In this document: one piece after another, positions 57,999 to 64,000 of the stretch
Numbering within the stretch: the stretch's first letter is position 1
Layout: each line of letters begins with the position of its first letter
Assembly: GCF_014649755.1 (NCBI RefSeq)
Contig: NZ_BMTQ01000022.1
Span: 46,112-110,111, forward strand
DNA length: 64,000 nt
From: Streptomyces litmocidini
Lineage (GTDB): Bacteria; Actinomycetota; Actinomycetes; Streptomycetales; Streptomycetaceae
Reading direction: 5' to 3'
Notes under the pieces: model-generated
Told to the model about the DNA's origin: nothing
Databases searched by the model: none
What the model saw: the letters and a program-made list of their open reading frames with translations, nothing else
Translations under genes and position numbers: made by a program

Positions 57999-59534
57999 AT
58001 GGAACAGGCGCGGAAGGGAGGCGGAGGGATCTCCGACGGGCTGCTCCTCAGCCTGATCGCCCTCCTCCTCGGCCTCACGGTCCTGGTGTGGACGGCCACC
58101 GGCCTCGCCGGCCTCCTCACCCACGGCGCCTGGCCGCGGGGGATCGCCTTCACGGGCACCCCCTCGGCCCTGCGCTCCCTGGCGACGGCCCCGACGGACC
58201 TCCCGGCCGCCTGGCCGGCGACCCCGCCGGAGCAGCTGTCGGGGTACGGCCTCTTCTGGGGCCTGGTGATCGGCGAGGCGATGATCCTGATGGTCCTCGC
58301 CGTCTTCGTCCTCGGCACCCTGGCCCGCTGGCGCGCGGTCCGCGCGAACCGGAAGGCGGGAACGTACGAGACGACTCCCGCACGGGTACGGGAGGAGCCC
58401 CCCGCGCCCCCGGCCCCGCGCCACCCGACGGAGGAACTCCCCCCGGATCCGACACCGGCCCCGGCCCCGACCCCGACAGCGACGCCAACACCGGTGCCGG
58501 CAGCGGCACCGGCACCAGTGATCGCCCCCGCCCCTGCCACCGCCCCGCTCGCCCCCATAGCCACCCCCCGCACCCTCTACGGCCCCCCGGAGACCCGCCG
58601 CCCGGCCGCCGCACAGGCGATCCTGGACGCCGAGGGCCCGGTCCTGGTCGTCACCTCCGACCCCGCCGTCTGGTCCTCCACCAAGGACGCGCGCGGCAAG
58701 CTCGGCCCGGTCCTCGTGTACGACCCCGGCCACCTCTGCGACACCCCCGCCCGGCTCCACTGGTCACCGTCCGAGGGCTGCGAGGACCCGGCGGTGGCGC
58801 AGGAACGCGCGACCGCCCTGCTCGCCCCCGTGCGCCCGCACTCCCGCCTCGACGCGGCCACCGCCGACACCGCGGAGACGCTCCTGCGCTGCTGGCTGCA
58901 CGCCGCCGCCGCCGACGGCCGCCCCTTCCGCCAGGTCCACCGCTGGGCACAGGGCGCGGGCGCCCACGAGCCCGTACGCATCCTCCGCAGCCACCCGAAG
59001 GCCGCCTCGGGCCTGGCGGGCCTCCTGGAGTCGGCGCTCACCGCCCACCCCGAAAGCCGCCGCCTGGCACAGGAACTGACGGCCCGTGCGCTCGCCTCCC
59101 TCTCCTCGATCCACATCAGGGAGGCATGCGTACCGAATCGAACTGATTCGCTGGCACTCGCATCTTTCCTCGCCGAAGGGGGCACGCTCTACGTGGTGGG
59201 CGAGGCGATCGAGGATCCCCGCACCCACCCCGGCGCGATGCCGCTCCTCACGGCCCTCGCCGCAAGCGTGGTCGAGCACGGCCGCCGCATGGCCGCACGG
59301 TCATCCGACGGTCGGCTCGACCCACCACTGACCCTCGTCCTCGACGACGTGGCCGCCGTGGCCCCCCTCCCCCAGCTCCCGGACCTCCTGGCGACGGGCC
59401 ACGCCCAAGGCCTCCCGACCCTGGCCCTGATGCGCTCGGAGGAACAGGCGAAGAGCCGCTGGCGAGTCGTGGGCAGCCGTTCCGCCGGGGCGGAACGGGT
59501 GGGCACAACGGACGGGGCCCCCGGCCGCGCCTAG
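57999..59534 (+). CDS. VirD4/TraG-like coupling protein, apparently without Walker A
   Basis: 511 residues. Two membrane helices (about 15-45 and 82-107), a proline/alanine-rich linker (about 125-190), then a domain that follows VirD4 order: VLVVTSDPAVWSSTKDARGK, VLVYDPGHLC, and LTLVLDDVAAVAPLPQLPDL (Walker B-like). The P-loop lysine expected before the first of these is missing. The final 20 residues come from a dispersed repeat (59478-59533), so the true end may differ. Confidence 0.7.
   Translation: MEQARKGGGGISDGLLLSLIALLLGLTVLVWTATGLAGLLTHGAWPRGIAFTGTPSALRSLATAPTDLPAAWPATPPEQLSGYGLFWGLVIGEAMILMVLAVFVLGTLARWRAVRANRKAGTYETTPARVREEPPAPPAPRHPTEELPPDPTPAPAPTPTATPTPVPAAAPAPVIAPAPATAPLAPIATPRTLYGPPETRRPAAAQAILDAEGPVLVVTSDPAVWSSTKDARGKLGPVLVYDPGHLCDTPARLHWSPSEGCEDPAVAQERATALLAPVRPHSRLDAATADTAETLLRCWLHAAAADGRPFRQVHRWAQGAGAHEPVRILRSHPKAASGLAGLLESALTAHPESRRLAQELTARALASLSSIHIREACVPNRTDSLALASFLAEGGTLYVVGEAIEDPRTHPGAMPLLTALAASVVEHGRRMAARSSDGRLDPPLTLVLDDVAAVAPLPQLPDLLATGHAQGLPTLALMRSEEQAKSRWRVVGSRSAGAERVGTTDGAPGRA
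59478..59533. repeat. Partial copy of the dispersed GGGTGGGCACAACGG element
   Basis: It begins with the hairpin CGTTCCGCCGGGGCGGAACG (59479-59498), then GGGTGGGCACAACGGACGG and GC-rich sequence. It closely matches the left arm of the 41576-41745 element and overlaps the 3' end of the VirD4-like gene. Confidence 0.7.
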
Positions 59535-60118
59535 GCTCCCGCGCCTGACCCCGCGCCCGCCGAAGGCCGCACCACCTCGTACTCAAGCTCCAGCGCCGAT
59601 TCGGACCCCGGCACCGCCACCGCCTCCCCCGTCGCCACGAACCCGAACCGCCGGTAGAACGCCGCGGCCCGCGCGTTCTCCTCGTGCACGTACAGCCGCA
59701 CCCGCTCGATCACCGGCTCGGTCAGCCCCCAGGACCACTCCACCCCCGCCCGGAACAGCGCGTCGATCACCCCGGTCCCGCGCGCCTCGGGGCGCACGTA
59801 CACGCCCACGATGTGCGTCTGCTCCACCTTCGCCGCCTCGCCGAACCGCACCTCGTCCGACGGCCGCTCCACGAGCAGCGAGATCGTGCCCGCCCAGCTG
59901 CCGTCCGGGGCCTCGGCCACGAACTGCCGCACCTTCCCGGCGCCGCTCTCGGACGCGCCCTCCGCCCGCTCCTTCCAGAATTCGTCGGACCGCCCGACGG
60001 CCGCCTCGTACGTGTCGAGAAACGCCAGGTGAGCGATCGGGTCCTGAAGGGCCGCCAGCCGGATCTCGCGGGTCTTCTCCCACTCGTCGGCGCGGATGGT
60101 GCGTATCGAATAGTCCAT
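59531..60118 (-). CDS. GNAT-family N-acetyltransferase
   Basis: 195 residues from the ATG at 60118. The GNAT core with acetyl-CoA loop VGVYVRPEARGTGVIDALF and a following VHEENARAAAFYRRFGF. The substrate is unknown; similar proteins are RimI- or ribosomal-type acetyltransferases or act on small amines. Its stop overlaps the end of the VirD4-like gene by 4 bp. Confidence 0.87.
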   Translation of the reverse strand: MDYSIRTIRADEWEKTREIRLAALQDPIAHLAFLDTYEAAVGRSDEFWKERAEGASESGAGKVRQFVAEAPDGSWAGTISLLVERPSDEVRFGEAAKVEQTHIVGVYVRPEARGTGVIDALFRAGVEWSWGLTEPVIERVRLYVHEENARAAAFYRRFGFVATGEAVAVPGSESALELEYEVVRPSAGAGSGAGA

Positions 60119-60169
60119 GCCGCCGATCCTGGCGAGCCCCACACCCCCCTGACAAGGCCTTTTCTCCGA

Positions 60170-60224
60170 AGCACGAGGCACGAAGCGCCAAGCACCAAGC
60201 ACCAAGCCCGTCGTACCCGGGTAC
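60170..60224. repeat. 7-bp tandem repeats and GTACCCGGGTAC palindrome
   Basis: AGCACGA/AGCACCA units recur (60170-60206; exact AAGCACC twice), then the perfect 12-bp palindrome GTACCCGGGTAC at 60213-60224. Both lie in the promoter region of the ABC exporter operon and may be regulatory. Confidence 0.6.
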
Positions 60225-60293
60225 TACGCCCGCCCCCGCACACCCGTCCCCGGTCCGACGCCCCGCCCCCGCCCGCTCCCTAGCGTCGAAGGC

Positions 60294-61196
60294 ATGATCC
60301 GAGCAGAGAACCTCACCAAACGGTACGGGGACACCACCGTCGTCCAGGACCTCAGCTTCACCGTCCACCCGGGCTCCGTCACCGGCTTCCTCGGCCCCAA
60401 CGGCGCCGGCAAGTCCACCACCCTCCGCATGATCCTCGGCCTCGACGCCCCCACCCGCGGCCACGCCACCGTCGACGGCCGCCCCTACGCCGCCCACCGC
60501 GCCCCGCTCACCCACGTCGGCGCCCTCCTGGAAGCCCGCTCCGTGCACCCCGGCCGCTCCGCGCACCACCACCTCATGGCGCTCGCCCACACGCACGGCA
60601 TCCCACGCGCCCGCGTGGAGCGGGTCCTCGCCCTCACCGGCCTCACCCACGTCGCCCACCAACGCGTCAAGGGCTTCTCCCTCGGCATGGGCCAGCGCCT
60701 CGGCATCGCCGCCGCGCTCCTCGGCGACCCGGCCACCGTCGTCCTCGACGAACCGGTCAACGGCCTCGACCCGGAGGGCGTCCTCTGGATCCGCACGCTC
60801 CTCAAGAACCTGGCGGCCGAGGGCCGTACCGTCCTCGTCTCCTCCCACCTCATGAGCGAGATGGCGCTCACCGCCGACCGCCTGATCGTCATCGGCAAGG
60901 GCCGTCTCCTCGCCGACACCACCGTCGACGAGCTCGTCCGCGCCTCGGGCGGCACGAGCGTCAAGGTCGTCACCCCGGAGGCGGACCGCCTGCGCGCACT
61001 CCTCCCCGACGCCCGGATCACCGCGGAGGGACCGGACACCCTCCTCGTCGCCGGCCTGGAGGCGCCGGAGATCGGCCGTGCGGCCGCCGCCCACGCCGTC
61101 CCCCTCCACGAGCTCACCCCGCAGGCCCCCTCGCTCGAGCAGGCGTTCATGGACCTCACCCGCGACTCCGTCGAGTACCAGGGGGCCTCCGCATGA
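60294..61196 (+). CDS. ABC transporter ATP-binding protein
   Basis: 300 residues. Walker A GPNGAGKSTTLRM, signature FSLGMGQRLGIAAAL, Walker B VVLDEPVNGLDPEG, and a C-terminal extension of about 80 residues typical of exporter ATPases (DrrA/BcrA-like). TAGCGT seven bases before the ATG suggests a leaderless transcript. The permease gene overlaps by ATGA. Confidence 0.92.
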   Translation: MIRAENLTKRYGDTTVVQDLSFTVHPGSVTGFLGPNGAGKSTTLRMILGLDAPTRGHATVDGRPYAAHRAPLTHVGALLEARSVHPGRSAHHHLMALAHTHGIPRARVERVLALTGLTHVAHQRVKGFSLGMGQRLGIAAALLGDPATVVLDEPVNGLDPEGVLWIRTLLKNLAAEGRTVLVSSHLMSEMALTADRLIVIGKGRLLADTTVDELVRASGGTSVKVVTPEADRLRALLPDARITAEGPDTLLVAGLEAPEIGRAAAAHAVPLHELTPQAPSLEQAFMDLTRDSVEYQGASA

Positions 61197-61963
61197 CCAC
61201 CCCCGCGATCACCCCGGCCCGAGTCCTCCGTTCCGAGTGGCACAAGCTCCGGACCGTCCGCTCCACCTGGATCACCGTCCTCACCTCCGCCGCGCTCCTC
61301 CTCGGCGTCGGCATCCTCATGGGCGCCACCTACACCTCCGGCGGCGGAGACTCCGACGTCGACACCGTCGTCCTCACCTTGTACGGCTCCCAGCTCGGCG
61401 GCATCGCCCTCGCCGTCCTCGGCATCCTCGTCACCGCCGGCGAGTACGCGACGGGCATGATCCGCGCGACCCTCACCGCCGTCCCGAGCCGAGTCCCGGT
61501 CCTGTGGGCGAAGGCCACGGTCTACACGGTCACGGTCTTCACGACCTCCCTCCTCACCGCCCTGCTGACCTTCCTCACCGCCCAGGTCTTCCTCGCCGAC
61601 ACCGACCAGGCCGCTTCCCTCACCGACGACGGCATCCTCACCGCCATCGCCGGCAACGCCGCCGGCGTCACCCTCCTCGGCCTGATCGCCCTCGGCCTCG
61701 GCGCCGCCCTCCGCTCGGTGCCGGGCGCGATCGGCGCCTTCGTCGGCGGGGTCCTGATCCTCCCGGAGATCCTCGGAACGCTTCCGTACGAGGTGATGGA
61801 CACCGTCGTCCGGTACTTCCCCACGCAGGCGGTCGGCGTCCTCGGCTCCGCGATCCCGCTCCCGGGCGCCGCCTCGCCCGGCGCGGCCTTCCTGGCCCTC
61901 CTTCTGTGGGCGGCCGCGGCACTCGCCGTCCCCGCCCTGTTGCTGAAGCGCCGCGACGTATGA
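61193..61963 (+). CDS. ABC-2-type transporter permease
   Basis: 256 residues with six hydrophobic segments and a conserved EWHKLRTVRSTW start, typical of the permeases paired with DrrA/BcrA-type ATPases. The exporter probably removes a peptide antibiotic or lipid-like compound, or serves cell-envelope biogenesis. The two-component system follows after 13 bp and may regulate it. Confidence 0.88.
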   Translation: MTTPAITPARVLRSEWHKLRTVRSTWITVLTSAALLLGVGILMGATYTSGGGDSDVDTVVLTLYGSQLGGIALAVLGILVTAGEYATGMIRATLTAVPSRVPVLWAKATVYTVTVFTTSLLTALLTFLTAQVFLADTDQAASLTDDGILTAIAGNAAGVTLLGLIALGLGAALRSVPGAIGAFVGGVLILPEILGTLPYEVMDTVVRYFPTQAVGVLGSAIPLPGAASPGAAFLALLLWAAAALAVPALLLKRRDV

Positions 61964-61976
61964 GGAAGATGACGGG

Positions 61977-63227
61977 GTGACCACGGACACGGAGGAGACG
62001 CCGCGGCCGCCCGGTACGACGGGCCCGAGCAGACACGCCCAACGCCTCCTCGCCCGCATGCGGGCCTTCGACGGGAACCGCCCCTGGGCGTGGGACACCG
62101 CGGTGACCCTCCTCTGGACGGTCGCGGCCCTCGTGGACGCGGCCGGCGGCTGGCGGAACACCGCCCGCGACCCGTCCGTCCCGTCCTGGCTCGTGGTCAC
62201 CCTGTCCCTGGCCCTCGCCGTACCGCTGTACTGGCGCCGGCGTCACCCCACGGCCGTCCTGGCGGTGATGGCCGGCGCGACCCTGGTCAGCGACGGTTCG
62301 GGGGCCTTCCTCCAGGCCGCGTACCTCCAGATGCTCCCGCTCTTCCACATCGCGCTCAGCCGCCCGCCCCGCGCACTCCTGTGGTCCCCGGCCCTGATCC
62401 TGCCGCCGCTCGTGACGGGAGCGGTCCGCTTCCCCTCGGGTTCCTGGGACCAGCGCGTCGTCCCCACCCTGTGGGCGTACGCCCTGGTCGCCCTCCTCGG
62501 CATCGTGGTCCGCTCCCGCAAGGACCACACCGCCGGCCTCGTCGACCGGGCCCGCCGCCTGGAGATCGAACGCGACCAGGAGGTCCGGCTCGCGGCGGCC
62601 GCCGAACGCACCCGCATCGCCCGCGAGATGCACGACATCATCGGCCACAACCTGTCCGTCATCACCGGCCTGGCGGACGGCGGCCGCTACGCGGCGGCCA
62701 GGAACCCGGAACGCGCCGCCCAGGCCCTCGAAGCCATCGGCACCACGGGCCGCCAGGCCCTCGCCGAACTCCGTCGCCTCCTCGGCGTCCTGCGCGACGA
62801 CGAGGAGGACGCGGCCCGCGACCCCCAGCCCACCCTGGCCGACCTCGACGCCCTGATCACCGGCGTACGGAAGGCAGGCCTGCCCGTACGTTTCGAAACC
62901 CACGACGAACCGCCCGCACAGCCCCTTCCCCCGGGAGCCCAGCTGACGGTCTACCGCGTCGTCCAGGAAGCCCTGACGAACACCCTGAAGCACGCGGGCC
63001 CGGAAGCGAAGGCGCGGGTGATCCTCACGTACACACCGCACGACGTACGGGCGGAGGTCACGAACACCGGTGAGACGACCCCGACCCCCACCCCGGGCCG
63101 GGGCCAGGGACTCACCGGAATGCGCGAACGCGCTGCCCTCTACGACGGCACACTCGACTGCGGCCCGCTGCCGACCGGCGGCTGGGCCGTCCGACTCCGA
63201 CTCCCCCGGGAGGACATCCCCTCGTGA
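61977..63227 (+). CDS. Sensor histidine kinase, HisKA_3 (NarL-type)
   Basis: 416 residues from a GTG start. About five or six membrane segments (residues 30-180), then the HisKA_3 helix with the phospho-acceptor His in REMHDIIGHNLSV, and a HATPase_c domain with the N box QEALTNTLKHAG and G box GQGLTGMRERAAL. The cognate regulator gene overlaps by GTGA. Confidence 0.9.
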   Translation: MTTDTEETPRPPGTTGPSRHAQRLLARMRAFDGNRPWAWDTAVTLLWTVAALVDAAGGWRNTARDPSVPSWLVVTLSLALAVPLYWRRRHPTAVLAVMAGATLVSDGSGAFLQAAYLQMLPLFHIALSRPPRALLWSPALILPPLVTGAVRFPSGSWDQRVVPTLWAYALVALLGIVVRSRKDHTAGLVDRARRLEIERDQEVRLAAAAERTRIAREMHDIIGHNLSVITGLADGGRYAAARNPERAAQALEAIGTTGRQALAELRRLLGVLRDDEEDAARDPQPTLADLDALITGVRKAGLPVRFETHDEPPAQPLPPGAQLTVYRVVQEALTNTLKHAGPEAKARVILTYTPHDVRAEVTNTGETTPTPTPGRGQGLTGMRERAALYDGTLDCGPLPTGGWAVRLRLPREDIPS

Positions 63228-63892
63228 CGACCGTTCTCATCGCGGACGACCAGCCGATGCAACGCTTCGGCTTCCGCATGCTGCTCGAGAGCCAGGACGA
63301 CATGACGGTCGTCGGCGAGGCCTCGAACGGCACGGAGGCGATCCGCCTGGTCGACCGGCACCACCCCGACGTCGTCCTGATGGACATCCGGATGCCCGGC
63401 CTGGACGGCATCGAGGCCACGCGCCGCGTCGTCGCCACCGGTGCCCGGACGCGGATCCTGATCGTCACGACCTTCGACCTCGACGAGTACGCGTACGACG
63501 GCCTCCGCGCCGGTGCCAGCGGCTTCCTGGTGAAGGACGCCCAGCCGGAGGAGCTCCTCGCGGGCATCCGAGCGGTGGCCGCCGGCGACGCGGTCGTCGC
63601 CCCGAGCCTCACCCGCCGTCTCCTGGACGCCTACATCCACCACCTGCCGCCGTCCCCCACGGCGCCCCCACAGCCCGAAGACCCCCGTCTCGCCTCCCTC
63701 ACGGACCGGGAGCGGGAAATCCTCACGGTCGTCGGAAGGGGCTGGAGCAACACGGAGATCGCGGAACGCCTCCACCTGGCCGAGTCCACGGTGAAAACCC
63801 ACGTGGGCCGCATCCTCGCCAAAACCGGCGCCCGGGACCGTGTCCAGGCGGTCATCCTGGCCTACGACACCCACCTCGTCACGCCGGCCTGA
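63224..63892 (+). CDS. LuxR/NarL-family response regulator
   Basis: 222 residues. Receiver with acidic DDQ and phospho-acceptor Asp54 (VVLMDIRMPGLDG), and Lys in LVKDAQPEE. C-terminal LuxR HTH (about 150-215; LTDREREILTVVGRGWSNTE, then AESTVKTHVGRILAKTGARD). It probably controls the ABC exporter upstream in the same operon. Confidence 0.92.
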   Translation: MTTVLIADDQPMQRFGFRMLLESQDDMTVVGEASNGTEAIRLVDRHHPDVVLMDIRMPGLDGIEATRRVVATGARTRILIVTTFDLDEYAYDGLRAGASGFLVKDAQPEELLAGIRAVAAGDAVVAPSLTRRLLDAYIHHLPPSPTAPPQPEDPRLASLTDREREILTVVGRGWSNTEIAERLHLAESTVKTHVGRILAKTGARDRVQAVILAYDTHLVTPA

Positions 63893-63913
63893 AAAGGCCC
63901 GGAACGCAAAAAT

Positions 63914-63948
63914 GCCTCAGCCCCCGGACAGGGTCCGGGGACTGAGGC
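63914..63948 (-). terminator. Terminator of the rRNA operon
   Basis: On the reverse strand a hairpin (GCCTCAGTCCCCGGAC paired with GTCCGGGGGCTGAGGC, one mismatch) is followed by ATTTTTG. It lies 10 bases after the 3' end of the 5S rRNA gene. Confidence 0.85.
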
Positions 63949-63957
63949 TAAAAATTG

Positions 63958-64000
63958 TTCGGCGGCGTCCTACTCTCCCACAGGGTCCCCCCTGCAGTAC
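63958..64000 (-). rRNA. rrf: 5S ribosomal RNA, 3' part
   Basis: Read on the reverse strand the sequence ends in GAGAGTAGGACGCCGCCGAAC, the conserved 3' end of actinobacterial 5S rRNA. Only about 43 bases are in the window; the rest, with the 23S and 16S genes, must lie to the right. Confidence 0.92.

Noticed and set aside
1..64000. CRISPR arrays, intact insertion sequences or phage genes
   Set aside because: Tandem repeats here have no unique spacers of constant length, and no transposase, integrase or phage structural gene was found.

Overview
The window is a high-GC stretch of chromosome from a Streptomyces species. The evidence is the extreme third-position G/C bias, the GTG/TTG starts, and a set of streptomycete core genes: glnR, rsiG, nur, mshD, pstSCAB, ppk-CHAD, csoR. 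The gene order also resembles, from memory, the S. coelicolor core around SCO4126 to SCO4183. I could not run a search, so all names rest on motifs, lengths and context. There is no CRISPR array, no intact insertion sequence and no tRNA gene that I can see.

Layout. 0-4.2 kb: tandem repeats, a methyltransferase, a secreted NlpC/P60 wall hydrolase and a receiver-PP2C phosphatase. 4.2-12.4 kb: small regulators and resistance-type genes (DUF2516, an apolipoprotein-like coiled-coil protein with its XRE regulator, AraC, VOC, MarR-MFS-WYL, a HelD-like RNA polymerase recycling ATPase with a TetR gene). 12.4-17.1 kb: Eis-type acetyltransferase, RsiG (c-di-GMP dependent anti-sigma of WhiG), dtd, ygfZ, nickel regulator nur, nitrobindin-like protein and a 32-residue membrane peptide. 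17.2-25.5 kb: an operon of three tandem paralogous membrane-anchored proteins, a DsrE-like protein, a rhodanese operon with an upstream cysteine-codon leader peptide, MoaD-like and membrane proteins. 25.6-32 kb: glnR behind a translationally coupled 19-residue ORF, a LacI regulator, an HtrA-like protease lacking a PDZ domain with an MprAB-like two-component system, and a PI-PLC-type hydrolase. 32-36.3 kb: secreted proteins including a vanadium haloperoxidase/PAP2 family enzyme and a 5'-nucleotidase. 36.4-48.6 kb: mycothiol synthase, then a phosphate block (ppk, CHAD, NUDIX, a repeat-rich spacer, PHO boxes, pstSCAB, convergent Pit transporter with a DUF47 partner), then csoR with its operator. 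48.6-51 kb: small proteins, a lipoprotein and a PAP2 phosphatase. 51.1-59.5 kb: a chromosomal type IV secretion-like locus. 59.5-64 kb: GNAT, an ABC exporter and a LuxR-type two-component system, ending at the 3' end of a reverse-strand 5S rRNA gene with its terminator.

How it works together. Several blocks serve nutrient sensing: glnR for nitrogen, PHO-box controlled pst with polyphosphate enzymes for phosphate, nur and csoR for metals, and a cysteine leader for sulfur. Two items touch c-di-GMP control of development: RsiG, and a pair of BldD-like boxes in front of the secretion locus.

The most interesting region is the type IV secretion-like cluster. It has a lytic transglycosylase/peptidase, a pilin-like protein, VirB8-, VirB6-, split VirB3/VirB4- and VirD4-like proteins. 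No relaxase, integrase or origin of transfer is recognisable in the window, and the VirD4-like protein lacks an evident Walker A motif.
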